Positions 36,196 through 48,800 of a stretch of 64,000 nucleotides of DNA are shown here, in pieces (the first letter of the stretch is position 1; each line of letters starts with the position of its first letter). Made by a program: the position numbers and the translations under genes. This DNA comes from Tigriopus japonicus (Eukaryota; Arthropoda; Copepoda; Harpacticoida; Harpacticidae): assembly GCA_010645155.1 (NCBI GenBank), contig CM021318.1, positions 7,802,950 to 7,866,949 of the forward strand, written 5' to 3'. A model generated the notes under the pieces. It made no database searches. It saw only the letters and a program-made list of their open reading frames with translations, and had not been told where the DNA came from.

Positions 36196-36852
36196 ATGCC
36201 TGTGGTAGAACAAACCTTCCCATTGTGTTCCTTCTCCGGTTCCCTTAATCCTCTTCAGCTGGTGTCTTTCTACGAAATCAATCAGAAGCAGCTGATCGAA
36301 AACGATAGCCGCCGTAGCGCCCGCTCGCGCCGGTTCCGGCTGCGAAGGCGACTACGAGCCGTTCTCACAGGTGGTCCAACTTATCCGGTTGAAGCCGGAG
36401 GCCACCTGTTGTGGGCTCATTCCGAAAAGACTCCACCCTCAGTTTCCCCTCGGGTTTGGACCTTGGTCCCCGCGTGCCAGGGATCCGCAGCTACCCTCAT
36501 CACTGCCTCCCTCATCATCACAATTGTCAACATCATCTCTTTCTTCGCATTTGACTTGACAGAAAGGGTGATCCTCAAGCTGCTGGAGAATCGGCGATTT
36601 CTAACTCTGCTTTCAACATCGTCAGCTCCCATAGTCCATTACCCTTGTCACGGCTGCTGTGATTGTCGTTACACGATTGGCAGCACCAAACAAAGCAGCG
36701 CAAATCGCAATTCTAGCTCGAAGAATAAAAACTCCAACCCAAACCTGATCATATCTGTGGCAGATGACCCGACGATCGTGAGTCCTGTTACAGATACTAC
36801 AAGCTCGTTGTCATCATGTGCTTTCGGACGTCCTTGTTCTCACAGAAATTGA
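36196..36852 (+). other. Long upstream open frame overlapping the NALF-like start
   Basis: An ATG-initiated frame of 218 codons ends 34 bases beyond the downstream gene's ATG, in another frame. The middle is arginine-rich (RRSARSRRFRLRRRL) and is followed by a hydrophobic stretch. I do not recognise it. It could be a chance frame in a GC-richer 5' leader, an upstream ORF, or part of an alternative first exon. Confidence 0.25.
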
Positions 36853-39800
36853 TAACAGTAACCAGATCAACTTGGCGAGTGTTTGGCAGCAAACAACATC
36901 AACAGTGCCTTGCCTGTCTCTTTGTGTTCCTAAGTGTTTTGACTGAGCTTACCGGTCTGCCAGATCAGGGGAGTGCCGCAGCATCGGTTGGCTTGGTATC
37001 AGTTGGATCCAAGAGTCAACGCCAATCTACAGAACGGGTCTCATTCTACAGTAATGTGTCTCTCCCATCTCAGCATTATCAGGTGCTCCCAGACTGGAGT
37101 GTTCATTATGGTGGATCTCATTATTATGGAGGACACTATCCGCCACGAACTCCACACGAGTCTGCCCGGATACTTAATAGTGGTAGTGCTTCTCTTCCAA
37201 ATTCAGCCTCTCTTCCATCTAGTCACAGTATTAGCAGCCAGTCGACCATCTCTCCTCCCAGAGACGACCGGGGAATATCCGTGTCGGACTCTAGATTGGA
37301 CGCAGATATCCCAGGCCCATGGCCATGGGCTCCAGCTCCAATCCGACATTGGTGGGCTCAACATCACAAAAGATCAGCGAACTCGCCAATGTCATCCACA
37401 TCATCATCATCATACCCATTATCATCTTCACCATCATCATCATCACCATCATCATCATCATCTGAACTGCAACAGAACCAGCAGTGCCTTCATAACCACA
37501 CCAAGTTTCAAAAGATCCCAGCTCTGACGATTCAAGGCGAACTCCCGTGGGCCAAAGACGTGTGTTCCGCCTCGTCGTTGGATAAACGAGTCAAACTGCT
37601 TTTAGCGGTATCACCCTGTAAACAGCACAAGGTGTGTCAAGTTCTCAGTCCCACAGATCTCCAAAGAATTGCTAGTGATGCCACTTGCCTCGAATCGGTC
37701 CGAGAAAAGTGGTGGGTGTTGTTTCGAAAGATTAATAATATCCTCATCGACTTCGAAGAAATCTTCTCCAAGAAATTTGCCATCGAACGATATTCAGTCA
37801 TTCACTCGGTGGAGGAGTGCAAGGTAAGAAGCTGATTCAACGTGTACAGTAACCGCGTCGAAAAAAGAAACGAGCAAGCCAACAGGCTCAAATTCCGCTC
37901 ATGCATCCAAAGATCAGTATGGGTCCGGAATGAAATGTTTGAAAAAATGTATACAGTCACCCGAGCTGTCGTTCTCCACCTACTTAGAAGGACGTCCTCG
38001 ACTAGTGATTCTGTTTAAGCCTGTTCGTCCCCGTCTTTCCCCTCTGTCTTTGTGCCTCATCATAAGCTCTCACTGGGCCCTTATTCGTATTTCCGACCTC
38101 CACTGTTGGCGAAGGAGTACGTGGGGTATCCAGACTAGAGGTAGACTGGGCCTGTAACTCGTTAACAAGTGCGATTTTTAGATGCTTGATGAAAAATCAA
38201 AATCAAGATATATCTCTTTTGAGGAGATGATATTAAACATGATTTGTTGTCAGGTTATTCAGTTCATAGTGGTGATTTATTTAGAAAAGGTATGTTGTGT
38301 GACCCCTGCACATTTTTGAACATCGATGTCAAGAGCAAGAAACACGTTAAAATGCATTATGCTGGAAAGTTAAGACGTTGTTCAACCACCCATACCAATA
38401 TTTGATGAATATTTGAGGTAAAAAAGTGGTAACTTTTGATGTGAAACGTCTTGGCTTTACAGTGTACTTGATTTTTGACTTGTTGCTCGCTTTTGAGGCT
38501 TATTTTCTATGTATACAGGGGTCGCCCAACATACCTTGTCTAATTAAATCATAAGTTCGAACATGATTGCCTTACAACAAATCATGTAAAATAACATCTG
38601 CTCATAAGAGATAAATCTTGATTTCGATTCTATATCAAGCATCCAAACATCGCACTTGCTGACAAATTATAGGCCCAGTCTACCTCTAGTCTGGATACCC
38701 CTCGTACTACACGAAACACGTACATATGTATGCCAGATGAAGTTGATCCCTGATCTCGCAAGTGTCAAAAATGAAGGGTGTTATCACAGCTTGATCAAAT
38801 CAATTGGCTTTCCCCAGGGGGAAGGAGAGTTGCAGAATCACTGGCTCAACTTTTTGATTATAAGCAATCTCAAATATTTGCTCAACAGTCATACGCACAC
38901 ACCTGCCTGCCTAAAATCAAACAGGGAAACGTGGTAAATGGCAACCAGGGAAGGACTGAAACGCCAAAGCTCGATGGCGTCGATCTGTAGAGTGTAAACT
39001 AGATGTAGAATAAGTGTTGCCAAAATTATGTTGAAGATAGAGCCAAATAAAGGAGACGTGGTCTCGTGTAGAGACTCTCTTGTCTCGTGGTTAGTGCAGT
39101 TTCCTATAATGAGAAAGGTTTCAGGTCGATTCTCCTACCCGACCTTTCTCAAGGACAATTTTAGACGTTAATTGACACCCACAGGTGGAGGAACCATTGT
39201 GATACCGGACATGAGATTGCCTATTGGAAAACAATTGGACGATGGGATGACTGGCTTCGCTGGCCAGGCGAGGCTCAACCCTCCGACTTTAGCAACCGCA
39301 AGCCTCAATAAAAAAGCCTTACTCGACCAAAATGTTCAAGAGAAGGCACTGTTTTCAGTCCACAGCAACAGGAGTTGTTCAAAACGTACATTTTGTTTTC
39401 CAAGAACTCGATTTGTTGTTACACCAGATCTTTGGATTAAAGTGTGTCTTTCGAGATCCCTGTTATGCTGCCATGAATGCACTTAGACCCACTCCTTTTA
39501 GAAACAGACTTTCCAAATCACTTTCCTTGTTCCAATTTTTGGATCGCCGAAGCAGCTTTTTGCACTCCAAGTTGAAATATAGTTTTAAGAAGCAGCTGAA
39601 CCCCAAAAAATGATTCATCCTCTAAAATGTTCATTAAGTTGGAAAATGCCGTCTGAAAACTGTCGTTCTTGACTTTTTGGATAACCTTAAAGATGAAAAC
39701 AAGGCTCTTTGCTGATGTGTCAAAAATCCTTGCCCATCGTGTCACCAACAAAATGAAGAAATATCAAGATTGATTGGTGCCAGAAAATGATGCAGATTGA

Positions 39801-42800
39801 TTTATTGATTTCGAAAGGAACTGTCGCGACTTCACCGACAACCAAGAGAATGGATGAAAATGCAAGTGGCTATTTTTTTGGACATATTTTTACTTCGTCT
39901 TCACGAATTTGATAGGATGAGCTAAAAACATCCTAGAGAAAAATTGACCTCAAATTTATTAGAAATTTTTAAATTTAAACTCCGTTATTTTAAGTTAGAG
40001 TTCCCCGATCTGTGTGTTTCAACGGCAGCTGCGGGCGGGTATTGTTTGATGAATTTCACAATTTAAAACCAGTTCCGTGTTTTTTGGAATAATATTTTTT
40101 AATATCAGTTGTAGCGAGCGTAGAGGTTTTACGTGCGTTCTGAGAGCACCTCCAAATACAAGGGAATCGAGGCTAGTTCGATCAATGAAGTCTTCCTCTC
40201 TTTTTTATCGGGCTCCTTCATTGTTCAATTTGTTGCCCATTAGTCTTCGTCGGGAATATGTAGGAGCTGATCCTCAAACAACATTTAAGGCATGATTGGA
40301 CAAATTTTTGAATACTATTCCTGACCAACCCACTATTCAAGTGTTGTACAGATATGCCACAGTAACTCATTGGTAGATCAAATTTCATAAAAACGGTTAT
40401 TTTTTAAACTATATTAATCATTAACTCTCTTTACAGGAAATCCCATGTCTTGTAGCGTTATTAAAAAATCCGCCCTCCCCCCAAAAAAATATTGCGACCA
40501 CACTGAAAATAAAGGAGATTCGATTAACATTTTGACTTCAAATCAACTAGCAGCGATTTCCACGTTGGAAGCATATTTCAAGTTTGGGCTTGACGCGTCT
40601 CCAAAACGTTCGTGTTTTTATTACAAAATAGAAGGTTCGAATTTCTGCCGACCTTTTATATCACTTAATTCATTCTTTACTGATATGTTTGGAACATTTT
40701 CAAACAAATCACCTTGCTTTGAGAAAGAAAACTGTGTCAGCATCGATATTGGGTTATCCGAACTGAATCCGAAGAGTAATAACAATTTGCTTTCTTTTTA
40801 ATCCCTAAGGTTGAGTGATGAAACATTTATCGAAAAAGAATGTCACCAACCTACTTTTTTGTCCTGAATTCTTTACAAAATGTTGAAGCACACGTTATCC
40901 GAATCTTTTTACTGAACATTTGCTTTGGCATTTGCTTCACCTCTTTATTTAGAGGCTCTTGTACCCAAAAGTGTTTGCTCAAACAAACCACGGAAAGATC
41001 AATCTCCTTGCATGATATTAATTTCATCCAATAAGACACCAACTTTCTCTCGGAGCTCGTAGCAAGCAATTATTTCCACGGTTCTCTCATAAATCTAAAA
41101 AAAACTCCAAAGGATTTTGTTCCATGGTTTCAAGCCGCCATCTTAATGATCCAAGTTCAGATGTTCTTTTGGAATCCATTTCGGAATACCAAGTCAACGA
41201 CCGTCTGGTGCCAAACTCGTTTTGAAACTTTTCCTTTTAAAGTTCCAAAGATCGAGCTTACCAAGGCAAAAATCGGTGTGCGTGATTATATTTAAAAAGG
41301 CGTCTCTTTGTCGTGGGTTCATGTCCTTTTCGTTGCGAAAAGCCTTTTGAGGACGCCATTTGACCCATATTCAAATTGGTTTTCATCAACCAGACCCACC
41401 ACGCTCATGATTCTTGAATGTTACTTGAGATTACGTTTGAAAGGAACAAAGAGCTCAAACCTGACAGCCTTTTCCCAAAATAAAAAAAGATCAATGCCGC
41501 AGAAATTGTAATAGAACTCTTTCTTTAGTATTTAGTTTCCAGAAAATTCTAGTTCGAAGCTTTGAACTGTCGAAAAAGGTTAAACTTAGTACATCAGTCG
41601 GAAATACTTTGATTGAACAAGCGGAGGTCATTTTGTTTACAAGCCTCAACAATTTGCTCCATATCGACGGGATTTGATGTCCGACCTCGCATCTTCACAA
41701 CTTTGAAACTTTCGGAAACCCAAATTAAACTCTCCTGGGTGGTAGAATGCAATTGATCTCAAATTTGGATCATTTTGCATAGAAGATTGAACTTGATATC
41801 TCCCTTAGGCCAGACTACTCGGTCCGATGCATGATATGACACGTTTTTGATGCAAACAAGGCTTCAAGCTGATGGCATTGGCATCAAATTAGCCAACGGA
41901 TGGCAGTGCATAATTCGCCTCCGCTGTTTTCCATAGCGTCGTGCTTAGCACTTCATCTCTCGAGTTGATGCCTTCCTTTGCCCGCTTTCGATTGGTATCT
42001 TTGTTGCATTACATTGTACATTCGAGAGTGGGTATATACTACTATATATTATGCTCGGTTGTCCATATTCATTCTGTATCTTGGCCCCGAAATAACAGAT
42101 CGTCTTCAGCCACCAGCCTTGACTGATTTGACCACTGTATCATTGGTTTTGTTCGCTCCTTATTGGTGGTAACTAGCTAAGCCTCAAAGATCCACTTCTT
42201 CCTTCTCTTTCGCCTTCATCTTCAGACGACTTGGCCTTCGTGAAGATGGGAAGGCCACGGAGTAAAAGAGAGCCGTGTAATGCCCTTTTTCTCTATCCAT
42301 TGAGGCCACAAGCAAGAAGAAAAGTAGTAAGTAACAAGAAAGGAATGGAGGCTTAGAACAGTCGCAAATCGAAGGATAGTGCTCAGTAATTGAGACGAAA
42401 ACCGTTGACGGCACAACTTCTTTTTCTTACTCATCTGTGTCCGGGTTTTATGTTAGCATTTCTTAAGAAAAATGAACCTCAACATCTCCTTGATTTCGTT
42501 CATTTTGGATATGACAATGGACGTGCTCCAATTAACGATTCCAGATTATAATGCAAAACCTCTCAACGATACTGCTCATTGCACATAGCCAAAGTCTTAG
42601 CTTTAAGCGGTGCAATCCAATTTTCAAATTGAAAATTTTTGCTCATGAGAATTTTGGCGAGGGTACATGAAACTCATATTTCCCAAACTAAAATTCATGG
42701 AGTCAAAAGTTTTACACGATTTACTACGAATGGGAATTATCGTTGGTCACCATCAATGACGAACCGACTCAAGGCACTAATGTTGCTCTAAACTTGACAG

Positions 42801-45800
42801 CCTCAACGTCACCATTTCTGTAGAATGTGGTCGGCATAAGGGTCGATCGACTCTTATCATTCAACGTACATATGAGAAAGAAGAGCATCATCAGTGGCGT
42901 CATTTTCGTGATTGTTATATGGGTTTGCTTGACGGATGAAAGACCTCATAAAATGAAAATAAGGTCAGAACCTATCCCAATTACTTTTTCGAGGGGATGG
43001 TTCACTCTAGGTTTCACATCTACCAACTTTAAAGCCTTTGCTTCATTTGTTAATTTTCAAACATGTTTTTGAGTGATACATGCTCAGGGATCATCTGCCA
43101 CAAGAGTTGTTCGCATTTTGATAACAAGGCCATATAGATGTCGAATCATTCTTGCGGTCTTTATGAACTAACTAGGCCACCATACAACTCGCCTTTGAGT
43201 AACCTACTACTTATGGTTGAATGAAGAATGAGTGAAGACAAATGATACTTCTGACAAGAGACAAGGGCTCTCTTTCAATGGAATGGGAAGATATATTACA
43301 AGTGAAAAAGATACTACTGTACTATAACACAAACTGGTAAGGTCAGTCAGCTCTCTTTTTTAGGAGAAAAACGTGGTCAACATAAATATCAACTTGCACC
43401 TTGACACACCACAAAAAAGATTATAATTTTTCTCACTTTTGTGATGCAGGAAGCACTTGCAGATCCCTTTTATTAGCACGTTTTTCCTTTAATTTTTTTT
43501 TGTCAAACTTTGACAAAATTACCCCACTAATACTACTTTCCATGTCAAGATTTATCTTGGTTGGAACTCAAGTACGTTAAAGTCCAATTTTGAACATGGA
43601 GATCCTCAGAAGTGGTCTTGACTTTAATGAGCTCTCAGGGTGACCTAATGATGTTAAACCCGAGGAGTTGTCTCAATAACTATCTAAACCAAGACCAATT
43701 TTGGAGGACAGACATGACTTGAGGGGCATATTATTCTAAGATCAGCTCAATTGATTTCAAGAGCGGGAAGAAACCTGGGCTGTAAATGTGCTCCCAACAA
43801 TCCATGTCTAACCGTTGGAAAAAAGGTGTCTTCTCTTGAGCTATCATCATCTTGGAAACCCTGTCTGAAAGGCGCGAGATGGAAAGGAAAGGAATTGTCA
43901 TCTCGTTTCGGTTGTCATGAAGAGCGGAAAGGGAAGGTATTTGATTAGGTTGAAGCATCGTTCATTGATTGAGGCATCCATCACTCACATAGACATAGAC
44001 CCCACCAAAAACTTGGTTCTGTCTTTCGTTCCAAGCCTGGCTTTCCCTTTCCCATGTTTTTGCTTACGTTATCTATTGTTGTGGAGAGGACGGGAAAAAG
44101 AGGAAAAGACAGCTCTGGTCTGAATTTCGTCGAGAGTTGGCTTGACGCTTGGAGATAGGGTTCGTTTTATCATTCATTCATTCATTCATTCATTCATCGA
44201 TCTTTCCATCCATCCAAGCGTTTGTGGGAACGAATGTCCGACAAAGCATAGCACTATTTGCACCTGTTCATTAATTTTGGAATAAGTCGTAGCAGGGTTT
44301 CCAAGTTTGGGGGTTTATCAATGAAGAAGCACTTAATCCACTAGATTGGCGGTTAATGATAAATTTCAGTTCGGTCATGGTCGAATGGTCTCACGAAAAA
44401 CCATCGGAAGTATAGAAGAAATATGAATACCTGAATTATTTGTTTTCTTACGCCTGGAGGATGCAATGGTGTGCGTACAAAACATAATTTACTCGTATGT
44501 TTTATCTGCTCCAAAGCACACCACAATTTTTTTCCAATATTGACGTAGAGCACATTTTAAATTTGTTAGGGCAATATTAAACTAAACTAGCATCTACTGA
44601 GTAGACGCTAACATTCATGTAATGTCATTTTAAAAGTTTAAAAGAGCCAATTGAGGAAGTATGCTTAAAGCATGCATGAACAAACGCAAAACATATGACC
44701 TGTTAGTTTAGTCTGTTTGTGAGATTGCTCTACAAGGAAAGAATATTAATTTTCCTTTGGTACAAAATCGATCAATGGACCAGAATTTTCTTGCTGCTAG
44801 AACGCGTTTTCTAGGTTCATGACAAGTTCAGTGTAGATACCGGTAGATCTTAAAAGCTTCGTTGGCAAAATCATATGCGTTTTTTTGCACGCAACCTATG
44901 GGAAACTAAAAAACATCCATTTCGGAATTGTTGTACTGTGGCAAAATAAAGGAAAGGATGAAAACTTATATCTTCCAATCGTCAGCACCAAGGTATGCAT
45001 ATATGAGGCAAATTATAGCAAAACAAAACAGTGTGATCCTCGAAACCAAGCGTTGACAACCCGTAGGTTCCAATATCAAAAAGGAATAAAAAAGATTGCG
45101 GGTCTCAGAACTATTCTGGTGGGTCACAAACCACATGAAATTAAAAAGGTGGATTGGTTTACACAAACAAATGTTGGGCCATGAATGCTATCCATTCAAG
45201 CTTCATGGTAGTAGCCTCAAACTCGTTGCTGCATATTCTTACTTGGTGGTTCTTTACTTTAAATTTTACTATCAAAACATTAAAAATCGCCTCGCTTGGC
45301 AAAAAACATCTCTTTGAAATATGGCCAATGACATTTTTTTGGTTCATGACACACCAAAAATGTTGATACAACAACTTTCCGCGCTTTCCGTCTTAACCAC
45401 GTACAATATGTGACTGAAATGTATGTACAATGGAGCAAAAGTACAGGGATTTGCTTGGCCATGCCATAGCATTTTATGTTCTTTCGGAAAATTCAAGAAG
45501 ACCCCTGAGTCACTGCACTTTAATTTGTCTTTCTGTCTGTGCAATTACACTTTGAGTTGATGCAATGGGGTCCCTAAATACCATGAACTTTGTGGAACTC
45601 CCCAGCGTTCGAATTTCGTGGAAAAGTAGAGCTCAGCTCTGTTGACCTATCCCGATCCGAGCCATAAAATTTATGGTTTGTTAGATCTGGATGAAGAAAG
45701 GAAGGGACCATGATCATCACACTTGACACTTAATGAAATGTCAGGACCTACTAGAAGTGCGGTAAACGGGTCATTTTTTCAACGACTCATGAGTCAAAAA

Positions 45801-48800
45801 GATTCAGTTGAGCATGAAACAAATGACTCGGACTAGAGCCATACGATCTCTTTTTGGCCAAAATTTGATCCCAAAATGATTCGTGGCTCTTTTAATCTAA
45901 AAACTTAATTTTAGAGTCCGTTACACGACATAATGTGATCTTGAATCTATGATTTGAGGAAAAAATACTTAGTAATTTGTTTCCAATAACTAAAAGGGAC
46001 GTACAACTATTTTAAAGTAAAGCAAAAACTTTCATTACTTTGCAACGGGGAACAGATTTTAGCCTCTCTAAATCCAAATCTGAATGATTGAGGATTAGTT
46101 GTGCGTCCTTTTTGATACATACATATTTTACTGTACATCAGCGGAACATGTTCTTTTTATCATATGATTCGTTGGCAGTTGATTGTTTTTCCAATGTTTG
46201 AGAAAATCGGATTTGAGTCTTATTAGTCATTGCAAAGACTCGTTTTTTGGAATCGCCATAGATTGGTTCTTGTCTTCACGTATAAAAGTAGTTGCTCCAA
46301 AACGTACTTTAACAAAACCTATTGGAAAATTTGACGCCAGATTTTACTTTAACTTTTTTATAATAATGTTTATTGCGACATTTAAAGTCATTAACGATTC
46401 GAACCGGAGAGCCCTGATTCATTTTCAATGATTTGTGAATTGTTGATCTTATTCAACATTTGCAAGACTCGACTATTGCCGGAAAAAAATATGAAGTCTT
46501 TTGTTGTTGGAAAGTGTGATTGAAAGTCGATTTCTTTTTCATTTTGATTACGCAAGCAGCATGCTCCAAATAATGGACAAAGTATGGGGGCAGTTACTGT
46601 CTCCAAAATCCTAAGATGGAATTACTTGTTTACCAAGCTTTTGAGAGGATCAGAAAATTTCTTCTGTCAAACCCTGAACCCCACAATAAAGTTCACGTCA
46701 AAATACAAACTTGTTTTTCTCAGGTCTGGAAGCTGACTAAAAGTGTTTAATTATATTCAAGTATCTTTGTTTGTCTTCTGTTTCGATATGTTGGAGATTT
46801 TTTTCACATACGCACGGCTCTTACAAACCTTAAAATTGATTATCCTCAAGCTAAAAAACTACTAAAAAAGCGCTGCTTTTTTCATAAGCTACTATTGTTG
46901 GGATCTATGCTCGTTAACTTGCACGGATAATAAAAGGCATTAAACGACATATTTAAAATTCTCGATGGAAACCTATCTAGAGTGACCCTATGCTTTACCA
47001 TTAAAACAGTCAAAACACGTGCAGGATTTGCGTAATTGAAGTTATAGCAGATATGATTAATTATGTCGCAAGAAGACCTTATGCTCTGACAAGGTCAGTT
47101 ATAACGTTCTCCACGGCTCTGATTAACAGTTTTCCCCATAGAGAGGTCCCAGATCTAGATTACCCGCTTCTACTTTTTTCAAGAAAACTCTCAACGTAGA
47201 ATATAGATGCTTAACCTTAACTTTCACCGACAAGGTTCATGGAGAAGCAAATTAGTTTTGGAGAAGTGTATCTAAAATGCCCGAAAACTGCGGGAAATAG
47301 CACTGGAGTTCTCCTTTCTCTAAACAAACATGGGAACCAAAAGAATGATTTTAAAGTAATAGGCTTACAAGGTAAATCAAATGCGAATCGTGTACTAAAA
47401 TTATAAGACAGTAATGAGTCTATTTGCAGTGAGCCCGAAGATCAGTTCATTGCCCGAAGGAAAACCGAAATAACTGTTTAAAAACGGTTGTGAGAAATCC
47501 GCTCTGTGCAGAACTCCTTTGAAGGTATCGAGACTTTGGAATGAAAGGCGAAAATATCATACAATTTTCTGAGTTCCATTATATTTTCTTAGCGAGACGT
47601 GCCTTTGAGCAATCATGTTCTGTCTGGTGCAATATTACTTGACCATTCTTCCGCAATCTCATCAAAAATTGTTGTTTGAATGCGTCAAAAATGATGAAAA
47701 AAGGTTATACATTTGATCGAGCTTGAAAAATATCTACAAATATCATTCACTTGAACATTGCAAACTTATTTGGACACGTTTTCATGCAATAACAGCATGT
47801 TATCCGACGTAGATTCTTAAGTTGGATCCAAAACAATCATTTTGTTATTTATCAAAGCTTTCTTTGGCAATATGTCCGAGTACCAAACAACTGTATTACA
47901 CTTACATATAGTTTGTGACGGACATGTAAGCCCCGAGTGGTCTTTAAATAAGAATTTAAGATTCAACGCCACGGATAGCACTCCAGTTGTGGGCCTTTGT
48001 ATTCCTTGGCCTTGCGTTTTGTGAGGCCTTGTCAACCACACACCTAACCAAGGTTGATGGGCCCGGACACAAAAGTTTTTAGCCAGCCTCTGCATCTACA
48101 CATCTTGAGCGTACTTTAATGCCAATTTTAAGCATTCGCACGAGTTCTTCAAAAGTCAGACGGGAATGGAAAGACTGATGTTCTCTGGAAATCTTAGCTG
48201 CCTTTATTGGTCGATTTGTAGCACCTTACTTAGAATTTGAGTGGTGAATATCCCTGAATTCGTTACGCATCATTATTCGCTGTGGCAATCTCAGTTCTTT
48301 TGTCTAGCAAATTTTATCAGGCATAATGTCCGCATTGACCCATCCAGTCTAAGATTGATTGCTCCTAAAAAAATCTGTGAACTAACTGAACCACGATGGT
48401 ATGATTGGCTTTGCTTTTTGATGTAATCTTCATCTTACTCCTTATAGTAATGGTGTACTCCTCTCTTTTTAGGGCACTAGAACTAGAATGGTATGGTAGT
48501 GAATGAGAATCGGATCGGCGGCGAAGGCTTATTTGAATTACCAAATCCTTAATGGAATCACTGATACCTTTTAAGCACTTTTCTCATCCAACTGCGTCCT
48601 AAGATTGTTATTGTAGTTGTGGTAGTGTATCGTTAATTTCTTGCATTTTCTTTTTCCAAGGAACCTAATCTAAAAAAGGCTGAACAGAGAGTATGTAGTC
48701 GAACAATTAAATGAATGACGAAAATACCTCGCGCTAAAAAACATCAGTCTTGCATTCCTCATTGTGTGACTTATCCATTACCCTCTTCCAGTTAGAATTT

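Noticed and set aside
39076..39150. Functional tRNA gene
   Set aside because: The A- and B-box-like segments are present, but a proper acceptor stem and cloverleaf could not be drawn, and the linked body is repetitive. A SINE head fits better.
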